Shown: positions 27,549-38,296, counted from the first letter of the stretch. The stretch: 64,000 bases of DNA from Synechococcus sp. RSCCF101 (GCF_008807075.1 NZ_CP035632.1:2232001-2296000), one strand, 5' to 3'. Made by a program: numbers and translations. Notes: generated by a model not told the origin, from the sequence alone.

Positions 27549-29159
27549 TTGCTTCGCTCCTGGCGCGGTTTCAGACACTGGCTGCTGGTCGCACTGTCTG
27601 TCACGTTGCTGATTGGACCTCCGGCCGCCGGCTGGAGCAGCGTCTGGAGGGATTCCGGTTCTCCGGCTGCTTCAGCAGTGGTCACCTCCCATGCCGACGA
27701 TGTCGTGCTCGACGGGCGCCGGTTGTTCCAGGTCTGGGGAAGCACTCCAGAGATCGCCGAACGCCGGGCGGAGTCTGTGCGCTCCCGGCTGCTGCAGGCG
27801 GCGCAGGCCCCGGATCAGCCCCCGATCTCCATCCGCACCATCAATGGTCTGCCCGTGCTGCAGACGAACGGTTCCACCCTGGTCACGGTGACGGAGCGGG
27901 ATGTTCCTGCCGGCCTCGAGGCCATGGAGCAGGCCAAGCTCTGGAGCGGCACCATCGCTCAGGCCTTCGCTCGCTATCGCCTGGAGCGAACACGGCCGTA
28001 CATCCTGAGCAGGCTTCCTCTCGCTGCGGCTGCACTGCTTGCTGCCCTGCTGGCGCAGATCGCTCTGGGACGGATCTACCGAGCGGTGCATCGATCCGAT
28101 TCCACCAATGCGGCCAGCGGCGCACTTCGCCACCCATTGAGGCGTCTGGCGAGTCTGGTGCTTCTGCGGCTCCTGCAGTTGGCGGCCTGGACTGTGTCCC
28201 TGGCCTGGATCGCTGATCTCTTCCCGCAGACGCGATCACTGAAACGCACCTTCACGAGTGAAGCCGGAGGCTTCCTCGCCGATCCGCTGCTGCCGTTCGG
28301 CCAGAACTCCTACTCACTGCTCGATGTTCTGATCCTGGCCGGCCTGTTCGCCCTCGTGGTGCATTCCGCGAACCTGCTGCAGCGCTGGATCCGCCGCAAC
28401 GTGCTCGGTCTCACGGGCATGAGTGTGGGTTCTCAGGAAGCGGTTGCTTTCCTCATCCGTTACGGAATCCTGACCCTTGCTGCCATCATTCTGCTGCAGC
28501 TCTGGGGTCTGGATCTCACCTCGCTCACGTTGTTCGCCAGCGTGCTGGGTGTTGGCTTCGGCCTGGGCCTGCAGGGGATCAGCCGCAACTTCCTCAGCGG
28601 CATCGTGATCATCTTCGAGCGACCGATCCAGGTGGGAGATTTCGTGGAAGTGGATGATCTGCAGGGCACGGTGAGGCGGCTTCGCCTGCGCAGCACGGAG
28701 ATCGTGACGCTGGATGGCATCAGCATCATCGTTCCCAATTCGGAGTTTCTTGACACCCGTGTGGTGAACTGGAGCCACGGCAGCCCCACATCGCGGCTCC
28801 AGATCCCTGTGGGCGTGGCCTACGGCTCAGACACAGCCCTGGTTCGCGACACTCTGATTCGGGCCTGCGAGCAGGAAAGCAGGGTTCTGAACCAGCCATG
28901 TCCCCAGGTGTTCTTCAGCCGGTTCGGGGATAGTGCCCTGGAGTTCACGCTTCTCGTGTGGACGGAGCGACCCATGCAGCAATACGAGATCATCAGCTCG
29001 CTCAACTACAACATCGATCGCCTCTTCCGTGCCAATGGGATCACGGTTCCCTTCCCCCAGCGTGACCTGCACCTGGCCAGCTCCGAGACCCTGCTGAGGT
29101 TGGCCGCGTCCCTTGAACAGCTGCCCGATGCACTGCGCGGCCGTGGCGGCGACGCCTGA
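27549..29159 (+). CDS. MscS-family mechanosensitive channel (type A, 536 residues)
   Basis: Membrane channel opened by tension, which releases solutes on hypo-osmotic shock. TTG start at 27549, then a signal-like helix (WLLVALSVTLLIGPPAAGW), a periplasmic part with VVLDGRRLFQVWGSTPEIAE, several TM helices, and the MscS pore segment LGVGFGLGLQGISRNFLSGI followed by the beta-domain (GDFVEVDDLQGTVRRLRLRS, VPNSEFLDTRVVNWSHGSP). C-terminal alpha/beta domain ends at FPQRDLHLAS. First of five MscS-type genes in this region; converges with the next, 15 bp away. Confidence 0.93.
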   Translation: MLRSWRGFRHWLLVALSVTLLIGPPAAGWSSVWRDSGSPAASAVVTSHADDVVLDGRRLFQVWGSTPEIAERRAESVRSRLLQAAQAPDQPPISIRTINGLPVLQTNGSTLVTVTERDVPAGLEAMEQAKLWSGTIAQAFARYRLERTRPYILSRLPLAAAALLAALLAQIALGRIYRAVHRSDSTNAASGALRHPLRRLASLVLLRLLQLAAWTVSLAWIADLFPQTRSLKRTFTSEAGGFLADPLLPFGQNSYSLLDVLILAGLFALVVHSANLLQRWIRRNVLGLTGMSVGSQEAVAFLIRYGILTLAAIILLQLWGLDLTSLTLFASVLGVGFGLGLQGISRNFLSGIVIIFERPIQVGDFVEVDDLQGTVRRLRLRSTEIVTLDGISIIVPNSEFLDTRVVNWSHGSPTSRLQIPVGVAYGSDTALVRDTLIRACEQESRVLNQPCPQVFFSRFGDSALEFTLLVWTERPMQQYEIISSLNYNIDRLFRANGITVPFPQRDLHLASSETLLRLAASLEQLPDALRGRGGDA

Positions 29160-29174
29160 ATCAGATCCCCTGAA

Positions 29175-31026
29175 TCAGGACGCCTGTTGCGTGATGCGCC
29201 CCCGTTCCAGCAACTCCCTGATCTGGTGGCCGGAGGCATCGACCTGCTGTTCCCGGTGGGCCGCGAAGGCAATGCCATGGTGGCGATAACAGCGCAACAG
29301 ACGCAGGCGAAACTCGCGCGCCACTTCCCAGTGCGCTCCAGGCTTCATCTTGATCCACATCATCAGCGTGTAGCCGTTGACCCCGATCCGTTCCACGCCA
29401 AGAATCTCCGGCTCCGCGATGATGCGGGGCCGCCATGCGGGATCCCGGGCCAGGGCATCAGCCGTCTCTCGGGCCAGCAGGATGGCCTGATCCGGGTCCG
29501 AGGCAAAGTCGATCTCAAGCTCAAGATGAACTCTTGACCAGAGACGGGTCAGATTCTTGACCGCTCCGATGCTGCTGTTGGGGATGGAGATGTATTCCCC
29601 TGCCAGACTGCGCAGCTGGGTGACCCTGAGGCCGAAGTTCTCAACCACGCCAAACTTGTCATCGATTTCGATCACGTCACCCACGGCATACTGATCTTCC
29701 GCGAGGATGGTGAAGCCGTTCACGATGTCTCGCACCAGGCTCTGCGAGCCGAAGGACAGCGCCAGGCCGGCCAGGCCTCCAATCGCGACCACCGAGGCCG
29801 TGGGAACCCCGAGATACCCCAGACCGATCAGAAGACAGATCGAGACAACCAGCAACGCGATGAATCCCTTCAGCGCCTGTGTGATCGTGTGGCGGCGCAG
29901 CACCTGCCGTTCGGACCGGTCCCGGTTGCTGACACTGCTCTGGATGACACTCATGCGCGCCAGGTCGTCGTAGAGCCGATCGACCACAAACCACAGCACG
30001 CGGATCGACAGGCTGCCGCCAAACCAGAGCAGCAGCAGCTTCAGCGGGATCCCCATCACGACGCGCCGGAACTCCGCCAGAGCCGGAAAGCTCACCATCA
30101 GCAGAAGCACGCCCAGATAGGCGCTGGCCAGCGTCAGGCACAGCAGCAGCCACTGCCCGAGTCGCAGCCTGACCACGCGGCGGTCAGTGATCCATGCACT
30201 CTGAGACCCGGGTTGCAGCGCCTGCTTGAAGGGTGTCTTGCCAGCGCTCAGCGCCTTGAGGAGCATGGGTCTGGTGGATGCAGGCCTGCCAGCTTGTGCG
30301 CCGTCAGCCTCCTGAGCGGCGCCCGTTGCTGTCAATGCGTCCTGCTCCTTCAGGATGCGGTCTTCACGCGCTCGAAGCCTGCGATTGGCGGCCACATAGA
30401 TGGAGCCACTTCCCAGGATCAGCGCCATCCCATCAAGAATCTGGCCCGCCCTTCTGACCCGGTTCTCCTGGCTGAAGACGCTCCGGCCACGGCGGATGTC
30501 GGCATCGATGATGGCGCTCCATTCATCAGCCAGCTCCGTCTTGCTGAGGCCGAGAACCGCGCTGTCGTCGTCGGTCACCGTTGCGATGACCAGTGGCCTG
30601 GATCGCTGCTGATCCGTTGCCACCACAACGGTTTCCCCGTTGAGAATGGCCTCCCCGACATACAGTGAGCTGAGATCGGTGTTGCGTCGCAGGGCCATCA
30701 GGCCGATGCGCGACTCAATCCTGTTGGCCCTCTCCTCGAGGGCCCTGCGGGGCGGTGCCTCGTTCGAGCTGGCGCGCGATGGAACCACATCCTGGGCAAT
30801 CCGAAACAGCCGCGAGCCCGAGACGGGCGAAATGACCCAGCCCGTTTCCAGGCCTGCCTCGTTCTGCAGCTCCACCACCCTGTCTCCCGAGGGTGCAGCC
30901 CCGGGAAACAGCGGATTGCCGCTGACTGTGGACGGGCTGCTGAGCGCAACAAGCCGCCACACTGACTGCAGCCAGTGCAATCAGTAACAGCCGGCGTTGT
31001 TGACGATACCAGTTTCTGACCGACAT
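29175..31026 (-). CDS. MscS-family mechanosensitive channel (type B), probable N-terminal frameshift
   Basis: The pore and beta-domain are clear: IGGLAGLALSFGSQSLVRDI, YAVGDVIEIDDKFGVVENFG, EYISIPNSSIGAVKNLTRLW. A long periplasmic N-terminal region precedes several TM helices. The main frame has no good start (TTG at 30980), while the next frame has ATG 31026 with a strong GAGGAG site and a signal peptide (RRLLLIALAAVSVAACCA). To join the two, one base must be skipped somewhere between about 30905 and 30965, the opposite direction to the other frameshifts here. I annotate from 31026; restored length about 616. A close sister of the 40148 gene. Confidence 0.85.
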
Positions 31027-31150
31027 ATTCTCCTCTCTGTCCGCCGCATCGTACAGATGGCCTCCTGCTCAGGCAAGGGAGTGCTCGCTTTGTTCTTCAT
31101 GACCACAAGCGATTGTGTTGCTCATCTCTCTGCTTAGCCGTCTCACATGA

Positions 31151-32110
31151 TCAAGCAGATCTCGTTGTCTCTCCGTTCTTCTCTGCAGGCTCCACCTGAT
31201 CCGGTCTGCCGATCTGCTGGGCCAGAGTGATGAAGTTCTGAATGTAAGCGATTTCACGATCCGCCTCGCGAATGCCAAGATGAATCTGTTTGGCGATGCC
31301 CGCTTCGCCAAGGCCCACCACCGACAGTCTCAGCCGGCGGGCATAGTCCTCGGCCAGCCAACGCGGCAGTGCGGTGACGCCGCGACCGCTCGCCACCATC
31401 TGGAGCATCATGTCCGTGGTTTCGATCGCCTTGTGCCGGGCGGGTGTGACGCCCGCCGGCAGCAGGAAGCGGTTGTAGATGTCCAGTCGGTCCAGGCTCA
31501 CTGGATAGGCGATCAGCGTCTCTGCGATCAGATCGGCCGGGGCGATCCACTCCCGGCCAGCCAGGGGGTGGCTGGCGCCCACAACCAGAACCTGCTCATA
31601 GTCGAACACCGCTTCAAAATGAAGCCCGGGCTTGAACAGCGGATCCGGTGTGACCAGCAGATCAATCTCGTAGCGGAACAACGCGCCGATGCCGCCGAAC
31701 TGGAATTTCTGCACCACATCCATGTCGACATCCGGATGGCTCTCCAGGTAGGGCGCAACGATGCGAAGCAGCCACTGGTAACAGGGATGGCACTCCATCC
31801 CAACCCGCAGCGTGCCCCGCACGCCCGAGGCCACCTTCTGCAGTTGCTGTTCCGTGAGACGCAGCTGCGGCAGCACCCGCTCGGCCAACGCGCGCAGCTG
31901 ACGGCCGGCCTCGGTGAGATGCAGCCGACGTCCATCGCGGACCCACACATCCGTTCCCAGCTGCTTCTCCAGTTTCTTGATCGAGTGGCTCAGTGCCGAT
32001 TGGGTGAGGCAGAGTGTTTCGGCTGCAGCAGTGAGTGATCCCTGTCGCTCCACTTCCTCGATGATCTGCAGGTGCAGCCTCTGAAGAACGTCCACGTGAG
32101 CGTGATTCAT
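31151..32110 (-). CDS. LysR-family transcription factor, MetR-like
   Basis: 319 residues from ATG 32110 (an ATG at 32131 would add 7). N-terminal helix-turn-helix (GSLTAAAETLCLTQSALSHS), then an effector domain that follows MetR closely: VGMECHPCYQWLLRIVAPYL, LHFEAVFDYEQVLVVGASHP, AETLIAYPVSLDRLDIYNRF, TDMMLQMVASGRGVTALPRW. MetR controls methionine and one-carbon genes with homocysteine as coinducer in enterobacteria; whether this protein does so here is inference, since no met genes lie nearby. Divergent from the 32200 gene with a palindrome between. Confidence 0.85.
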   Translation of the reverse strand: MNHAHVDVLQRLHLQIIEEVERQGSLTAAAETLCLTQSALSHSIKKLEKQLGTDVWVRDGRRLHLTEAGRQLRALAERVLPQLRLTEQQLQKVASGVRGTLRVGMECHPCYQWLLRIVAPYLESHPDVDMDVVQKFQFGGIGALFRYEIDLLVTPDPLFKPGLHFEAVFDYEQVLVVGASHPLAGREWIAPADLIAETLIAYPVSLDRLDIYNRFLLPAGVTPARHKAIETTDMMLQMVASGRGVTALPRWLAEDYARRLRLSVVGLGEAGIAKQIHLGIREADREIAYIQNFITLAQQIGRPDQVEPAEKNGETTRSA

Positions 32111-32138
32111 GGATGGATGAGCGCTGATCATTTTACGT

Positions 32139-32149
32139 CGTGAATCACG
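32139..32149. promoter_or_regulatory. Palindrome in the LysR divergent region
   Basis: CGTGAATCACG, a perfect 11-base palindrome about 30 bp upstream of the regulator's start and 50 bp before the 32200 gene. Its place suits a LysR-type operator. Binding is not shown. Confidence 0.4.
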
Positions 32150-32199
32150 TCGCTTAGTGTCACTGTCGCTGGGCGCTTGTTCAGCTTACCCATCTCTTC

Positions 32200-32652
32200 A
32201 TGTCAGTCAGAGTGCATCGAATCCCGGATCGGATCGCTTCGTGGTGTGAGCTCGAACGCTCTGAGAGTCTCCTGCAGAGCCACCATCTGCTCCAGATTGC
32301 GGCCTGTGCCTGGGCTGGCTATCGCCGCTCCGGGCGTGGCCTGGTGCTGGGCCGGGTCAGCAATCGGCGCGGTCCGTGCGGTCTTCCCGGAATCGACCCT
32401 GTCGCTGTTGACTGCGCCTTCACGCCTGCCTGTGAGGCCGGCCGCCTGCTGGCCGGTGTTCCGGACCGTGCCGCCCGCGACCGCGTGGCTGCCCTGCTCC
32501 GCACCTACGCGCCAGGCGCCGAGGTGATCCTGTTCCTCTCGATCGATTCCAGGCCGGTGCTGCTGCAGTTGCGCCGGATGGCCACCACCCCGCGGCAGGC
32601 GTACGAGCAGCTGAGGCGCCGCCAGTGCGAATTCACCGGTCAGCTGTCGTGA
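32200..32652 (+). CDS. Hypothetical protein coupled to the desaturase
   Basis: 150 residues from ATG 32200. A compact alpha/beta protein with RGLVLGRVSNRRGPCGLPGI, AGRLLAGVPDRAARDRVAAL and a final EFTGQLS. The stop codon overlaps the desaturase GTG (GTGA at 32649-32652), so translation of the two is coupled and they probably act together. No family recognised. Confidence 0.65.
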   Translation: MSVRVHRIPDRIASWCELERSESLLQSHHLLQIAACAWAGYRRSGRGLVLGRVSNRRGPCGLPGIDPVAVDCAFTPACEAGRLLAGVPDRAARDRVAALLRTYAPGAEVILFLSIDSRPVLLQLRRMATTPRQAYEQLRRRQCEFTGQLS

Positions 32653-33677
32653 GCAGCAGACCTCCAGCGCTCCGGAGATCGGATTTCGATCTCAGGCCGT
32701 TCATGGTGCGCTCCGATCGCCGCGCCTGGTTCCAGATCATCACGACGCTGGTTCCCTATGCCCTGCTCTGGTGGCTCACCCTCCGTGCCGCCGCGCTCGC
32801 CATCTGGTTTGTTGTGCCACCCCTCGTGGTTCTGCTCAGCCTGTTCTCGCTGCGCTGCTTCTCTCTGATGCATGACTGCGGCCACGATTCGCTGTTCCGC
32901 TCCCGCCGGCTCAACAGGCTGTTCGGCTTTGTGCTCGGCCTGATCAATGCCATGCCCCAGATGGCCTGGTCGCGCGATCATGCCTTCCACCACACCACCA
33001 ATGGCGACTGGCAGCGCTACCGCGGCGTGGCTGATTTCCTCAGTGTTGATGAATACCGAGCCCTCAGCCCCATGCAGCAGCGGTTCTACGCTCTGCTGCG
33101 CCACCCTCTCATGGCCTTCCCGGGCGGGTTCTTCTACCTGGCCATCAAGCCCAGGCTGGATCTGCTGCTCGGACCGTTTCTGCCTCCGCATCAACGCGCC
33201 TGGGCCAACCGAGCGGAGTGGGTCGACATGGTGCTGAACAATCTGTGCATCGCCGGCATCCTCTGGGCACTCGCCCGTTGGCAGGACCCCGGTCCGGTGC
33301 TGACGATCGGCGCCTGTGTGCTCGCCCTCTCGGCGACGGCGTTCATCAACATCTTCTTTGTGCAGCACATCTTCGAGGCCAGCTACGCCAGCACCACAGC
33401 CCACTGGTCGGCCATCGACGGCGTGCTGCATGGCACCAGCTTTCTGCAGCTGCCACCTCTCCTCAACTGGTTCACCGCCGACATCGGCTATCACAATGTG
33501 CATCACCTCTCCTGCCGGATTCCCAACTACCAGCTCAGGGCCTGTCACCAGCGCAATGCCCACCTGCTCAGCGGCGTGCCGACGCTGACGCTTTCCACCA
33601 TGCTCGGCTGTTCCCGCTTTCTGCTGTGGGACCCGAAGCAGCGCACCCTCGTCACCATCCCTACTGTCGGGAGCTGA
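32649..33677 (+). CDS. Membrane fatty-acid desaturase (DesA/omega-6 type)
   Basis: 342 residues from GTG 32649. All three histidine boxes of membrane desaturases are present: HDCGH (around residues 76-80), HAFHH (around 115) and HNVHH (around 285), which bind the di-iron centre. TM helices at about 35-55, 55-75, 200-220 and 225-245. The boxes and LINAMPQMAWSRDHAFHHTT point to the DesA/omega-6 branch. Introduces a double bond in membrane lipids and so affects fluidity, which fits its place among tension-gated channels. Confidence 0.9.
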   Translation: MSSRPPALRRSDFDLRPFMVRSDRRAWFQIITTLVPYALLWWLTLRAAALAIWFVVPPLVVLLSLFSLRCFSLMHDCGHDSLFRSRRLNRLFGFVLGLINAMPQMAWSRDHAFHHTTNGDWQRYRGVADFLSVDEYRALSPMQQRFYALLRHPLMAFPGGFFYLAIKPRLDLLLGPFLPPHQRAWANRAEWVDMVLNNLCIAGILWALARWQDPGPVLTIGACVLALSATAFINIFFVQHIFEASYASTTAHWSAIDGVLHGTSFLQLPPLLNWFTADIGYHNVHHLSCRIPNYQLRACHQRNAHLLSGVPTLTLSTMLGCSRFLLWDPKQRTLVTIPTVGS

Positions 33678-33698
33678 GCTTGCTGTCTGCCTCCTGCC

Positions 33699-35422
33699 AT
33701 GCGAGCGGTGCTGCGCCATGTCCTGCTGGGGTGCCTCGCCCTCGTGGTCGCTCTGGCGATCCATGCCACGTGGTTCGCTCCCGGCATGGCGACTCCGCGT
33801 GCCCTGCTCGTTTCCGCCCCAGCCGTCGCCCAGGTGGCGCCGCCTGCCCCAGCACCAAGCGACGACGCTGAGGAGAGTGCGGTTCGGTTCAACGGCACCG
33901 TTCTCTTTCGCATCGCCTCGGAGGCCGGGGGTGTCCCCCCGATCAGCGGGCCCGGCAGGCGAGTCGCCGCATCCGCCGCTTTGCCCGCAGCACCTCCCAG
34001 CCTCTCGATTCACTGGTTCTCACCCGTCAGGAGGGCCTGAGGCTGGTTGCATCGGAGCAGGCCGTGCTGTTCCGGGTTCTGGAGGCCGATGCCACGGCTG
34101 CCGGCACGGACCTCGACGCGCTGGCGCAGCAGCGTTTCGATGCGGTGCAGAGTGCGGTGCGGCAGTACCGGGAGCAGCTCAGCGAGCGCACACCGGCCAA
34201 GCGGGCGGGGCTTGCGGCTGTGGAGCTGGCCCTTGCCCTGGGGCTGATCGCTGTGCTGCGAGCGGTGCACCGGCGCCTCAGGCGCAGCATCTCCGAGTCG
34301 GAGCTGCGATGGCTCAGCTCGTGGCGCATTCAGGGGCTCGAGCTGCTCTCGCGCGAGCAGCAGAGGACGCTTCTGCGAGGGGTGGTTCAGGTGGCGTACG
34401 GCCTGGCTGTTCTCGTGGTGGCGAGCATCTTTGCCGTGGCGCTGGCAAGCCACTTCCCCCAGGTTGATCAGCTCCGGGAGGCGGCCACCTCGCAGGTCGC
34501 CGCTGCTGTGCAGACAGTCGGCCAGGCGATCATCGGCTATCTGCCCAACCTGCTGATCGTCAGCCTGGCGGCGGCGTTCGCCACTCTGGTGATCCGGTTT
34601 TCGCAGCTGTTCTTCGGCGCGATCGATGAGGGCCGCATCGCTTTCCAGGGCTTTGATCAGGACTGGGCGATGCCCACCCACCGCATCCTGTTTCTGCTGG
34701 TGATCGCGCTGGCCTTCACGCTGGTGTTCCCCTACCTGCCAGGCTCTCAGGCGCCCGCCTTCCGGGGCGTGTCGATTCTCTTCGGTGCCCTGGTCACGCT
34801 CGGGGGCGCCAGCGCGGTGTCCAACATCATCGGCGGTGTGATCATCATCTACACCCGCGCCTTCCGCATCGGAGACTTCATCGAGCTCGGCGGTTACAAG
34901 GGCACGGTCTACGAGAAGACCATCCTCTCCACGCGGCTGCGAACGCTGAACAACGAGATGGTCACGATTCCGAACGCCACGATGCTGTCCGGGCCGATCA
35001 CCAATTTCAACTCCACCCTGCGCGAGCTGGAGGAGCCCGTGGTGCTGCAGGCCGCCATCACCCTTGGCTACGACGTGCCCTGGCGGCAGGCGGAGGCTGT
35101 TCTCTGTGCCGCCGCCAACCGAGTGGAGCGGATCCTGGAGTCACCCGCTTCGTTCGTGCGCATCACCAGCCTCGATGATTTCTACGTGAGCTATGAGCTG
35201 AAGGCGTTCACCGATGACATGGCGCTGGTTCCGAGCCTCTCCACCCAGTTGCACCAGGCCATCCTGGATGGCTGCAATGAGGCCGGCATCGAAATCCTGT
35301 CGCCCCACTACGCCGCCGTGCGGGATGGCAACCAGATCACCATCCCTGCCTCCCATCTGCCGGGCGATGTCCGCATTCCAGGCTTTCAGGTTGACATCCG
35401 CAAGCCGCCGCCATCCAGCTGA
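33699..35422 (+). CDS. MscS-family mechanosensitive channel (type C), one-base frameshift
   Basis: The 5' part (ATG 33699) gives a signal peptide and VRFNGTVLFRIASEAGGVPP; the rest lies in another frame (DQRARQASRRIRRFARSTSQ, then QEGLRLVASEQAVLFRVLEA). Adding one base to the run of six C at 33935-33940 joins them into about 574 residues with TM helices and the MscS core (TLGGASAVSNIIGGVIIIYT, GDFIELGGYKGTVYEKTILS, MVTIPNATMLSGPITNFNST). Without the repair the signal peptide is lost. Third of the five MscS genes; lies 21 bp after the desaturase on the same strand. Confidence 0.88.
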
Positions 35423-35427
35423 GCCGC

Positions 35428-36237
35428 TCAGGCCTTGGAGACGATGTGCACGTCCTGCTGTGGGAAGGGAATGCTGATCCCTTCCGCATCGAGCCGGTTC
35501 TTCACGCTCTGCTGGAAGTCGAAGAACACACCCCAGTAGTCCTCGGTCTTCACCCAGGGACGCACGGCGAAGTTGAGGCTGCTGTCCGCCATCTCGGCCA
35601 GGCCAACGGTGGGGGCAGGCTCCTGCAGCAGGCGCGCTTCCTTGCTGATCTCGTCGAGCAGCACCGTCTTCACCGTCTCGATGTCGGCTCCGTACTCCAC
35701 GCCGATCACCAGATCAAGGCGCCGCTTGTCGAGCAGGTTGAAGTTGATGATGTTGCTCGATTGAACGCTGCCATTGGGAACGATGATCACCTTGTTGTCC
35801 GGTGACTGGAGCGTCGTCGACAGCAGGGTGATGTCGGTGACGGTGCCCATCGCGCCGCCGGCTTCAATGAAGTCGCCGATCTGGAACGGCTTCTGCAGGA
35901 TCAGGATCACGCCGGAGGCCACGTTGCTCAGGGAGCTCTGCAGCGCCAGGCCCAGGGCCAGGCCGGCGCCACCGATCACCGCCACGATCGAGGCCGTCTG
36001 GATGCCGAGCCGGCTCAGGGCCGCGATCACCACGAACAGCAGAATCGCCACATAAACCACACGCGCGGCGAAGCCCACCAGGGTCTGCTCCACCTGGTTG
36101 CGCACCAGCAGATGCCGGGCGAAGCCGGAGAGGAGCCGCGCCAGCCACGCACCGATCAGCAGGATCGCTACGGCGGCCAGCACGTTCAGACCGAAGGTCG
36201 TGAGCGCCTGGGTGGAGAGGCTTGTGAAATCGGGCAT
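35428..36237 (-). CDS. MscS-family mechanosensitive channel (type D, classic short form)
   Basis: 269 residues, nearly the size of E. coli MscS (286). TM1-TM2 (FGLNVLAAVAILLIGAWLAR; VVYVAILLFVVIAALSRLGI), the pore-lining helix GGAGLALGLALQSSLSNVAS, then GDFIEAGGAMGTVTDITLLS and VPNGSVQSSNIINFN. Closest of the five to the classic tension-gated channel. Ends 6 bp from the 3' end of the type C gene, convergent. Confidence 0.95.
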   Translation of the reverse strand: MPDFTSLSTQALTTFGLNVLAAVAILLIGAWLARLLSGFARHLLVRNQVEQTLVGFAARVVYVAILLFVVIAALSRLGIQTASIVAVIGGAGLALGLALQSSLSNVASGVILILQKPFQIGDFIEAGGAMGTVTDITLLSTTLQSPDNKVIIVPNGSVQSSNIINFNLLDKRRLDLVIGVEYGADIETVKTVLLDEISKEARLLQEPAPTVGLAEMADSSLNFAVRPWVKTEDYWGVFFDFQQSVKNRLDAEGISIPFPQQDVHIVSKA

Positions 36238-36336
36238 GGTCTCCCTGCTGGGGCCAAGAGAATCGACCCCTTTTACAGCAGCGGCCTCGAGCCTGGCGAT
36301 CCGTGTGATGGCCCCGTCAATCGCGCTCTCTCCGGA

Positions 36337-37943
36337 TCAGGGGTTCTGTTGCTGCAACAGTGCTTCCAGCTCGGGCAGGATCTCTGAGCCGGCGAGATAG
36401 AGATCAAACGGCGACTGGCTGATCTGCCGTGCATAGGTGCCGTGCAGAAACGGCTCCATCGACGGATCGTTGGTGAGGAAGCGCCCGAAGAACGACAGCG
36501 CCAGGGCCTTGTCGTAGTTGACCAGCGCCGTGGGGGCCGGGCTGACGAGGCTCGAGATGAGGGCCTGCACCCCGCCGCCCTGAGGCTCTCCCACCACATG
36601 GGTCACGTCTTCGGCCATGGCCAGGTAGCGATGCTCGCTGCCGACCCAGGTGAACGATTGCACCTGCTCCAGCAGGGCCGGCGTCACGATGTCGTCGACG
36701 CTGGCGGCCAGCAGCACCGGCACCGTCACCGTGCTCATCCCCCGGGGCCGAACAGGCTGCTGTTGACGGGATTGATCGTGAGCACCGCGCCGACGCGTTC
36801 CTCGCGCAACGAACGATCGGGGTCGCCCAGCAGCAGGGCCCGGCACTGCAGCAGCAGCGACACATTGATCGAGTCCCGGTTGGCATCGCAGTCCCTGCGC
36901 AGGTTTCGGGTGTCGATCTCGGCCCCGGCGAGCGCCAGTGCCGTGTAGCCCCCGAAGGAATTGCCGAACACACCCACATCGTTCAGCCGCAGTGCCTGAT
37001 TCAGCGTTGTGTCGTTCAGATCGGTGAGGTGGTCGAGAACGTGGCTGACATCCAGCGGCCGGTCGATGAACTCGGACACATCGAACACGCTGCGGTGCGT
37101 GCCTTTGACCAGTCCCAGCAGGCGAGAGGCATCACTGCCCGGATGCTGCACCGCCACCACCGCGTAGCCATGGGAGGCCATGTGTTCGGCCACATAGCCG
37201 TAGTACTGCTTCGTGGACCCGAGGCCGTGTGAGATCGCGATCACCGGGATGCTCGCCGGTGCCGCATCCGCGTGTTCCGGTAGGTACAGGTCGGCCTGAA
37301 GCGTTCTGCCACGAGCCGCGTCGCGCAGGTTCAGGGCCTGCACGGTCACCGCGTGGGGGCCCTCGCGGCGCGGGTCCCGGTTCCGGTTCTGATCGCTGAT
37401 CGCCGCACCGGACACCGCCATGGCCTGAACGACCTGCCGCGTCTGCTGCTCGAGCGTCAGGAGCCTGAGCAGGGCCGCCAGAGCGCGGTCGAGATCGATG
37501 TGGATCTCGCGGCTGGGAAAGGCGGCGATCAGGTCCGGCACTGTGAGTGGTTCCCCCTGGTCGGCGGCGTTCAGCAGCGCCTGCTGCAGTGCTGCGGCTC
37601 CATTCCCACCGCTGCCTGGGCGCAGCTTCGAGCCCAGCCAGCCCAGCAGGTCCTGCAGCATCGGTGCCGCCAGCACGTTGCGGAGTTCAGCGGCATCCAG
37701 CTGGTACGGGCTGGAGAGCAGCGAGCGCAGCTGCTCCTCCCCCCGCTCTCCCAGCAGGCTGAGGGCCTGCAGCAGCGGGTTGCTCACCGGTCGGCCGGAG
37801 GCGTAGGCCTCGATCTCAGCCAGGCGGACCCGGAACTCGCGTGGCTCCAGGCGGAACACCAGCACCTCGGCCGCACTGGCCCCGGCCGGCCCCAGCGCCA
37901 GCGAGGCCAGCAGCGCGGTGACCATCCGGACCAGCCGCGGCAT
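36337..37943 (-). CDS. DUF1400 alpha/beta hydrolase, one-base frameshift
   Basis: Signal peptide (MVTALLASLALGPAGASA), then a DUF1400 region (LRNVLAAPMLQDLLGWLG and around) and an alpha/beta-hydrolase domain with the nucleophile elbow GNSFGG and VIAISHGLGSTKQYYGY. The first frame stops after SLFGPGG; the next frame continues GMSTVTVPVLLAAS, with a later conserved His (DVTHVVGE). One extra base in the G run at 36744-36747 restores about 535 residues. Its ATG at 37943 overlaps the HxlR stop codon, so the two are co-translated. Substrate unknown; relatives are called dienelactone-hydrolase-like. Confidence 0.85.
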
Positions 37944-38296
37944 CAGATGCCCTGCTCTTCTGCCCATTGCCTCAATCGATCGAGAACGTCCAGAGCGGAG
38001 GAGCCCAGCGGGGTGATCGCGTAGCTCACGGCCACCGGCCGGGTTGCTTCCACCCTCCGGGTCACGAGTCCCTCGCGCTCCATGTCGCGCAGGCGCTGGG
38101 CCACCATCTTCTTGCTGGCCCCGCCGAGCTGCCTGGCCAGGCTGTTGAAGCGCATCGGCCCGGACTGCAGATGCCAGAGGATCGACCCCTTCCACTTGCC
38201 GCCGATCAGGCGCATGCCGCGTTCGATCGGGCAGGGCTCCTGGCAGCTGGCCGCGGGGGCTGGCGGCTCAGGGGCGGGAGAAGCACGGTCGGCCAT
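37943..38296 (-). CDS. HxlR-family redox-type transcription regulator
   Basis: 117 residues from ATG 38296. Winged-helix domain with GGKWKGSILWHLQSGPMRFN, GGASKKMVAQRLRDMEREGL and VSYAITPLGSSALDVLDRL, the HxlR signature. The N-terminal SCQEPCPIERGM holds the conserved Cys (CPIE) that in YodB/HypR-type members senses quinones, diamide or hypochlorite. It is divergent from mdaB, a quinone-reductase gene, which supports a repressor of that gene. Overlaps the DUF1400 hydrolase. Confidence 0.88.
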   Translation of the reverse strand: MADRASPAPEPPAPAASCQEPCPIERGMRLIGGKWKGSILWHLQSGPMRFNSLARQLGGASKKMVAQRLRDMEREGLVTRRVEATRPVAVSYAITPLGSSALDVLDRLRQWAEEQGI

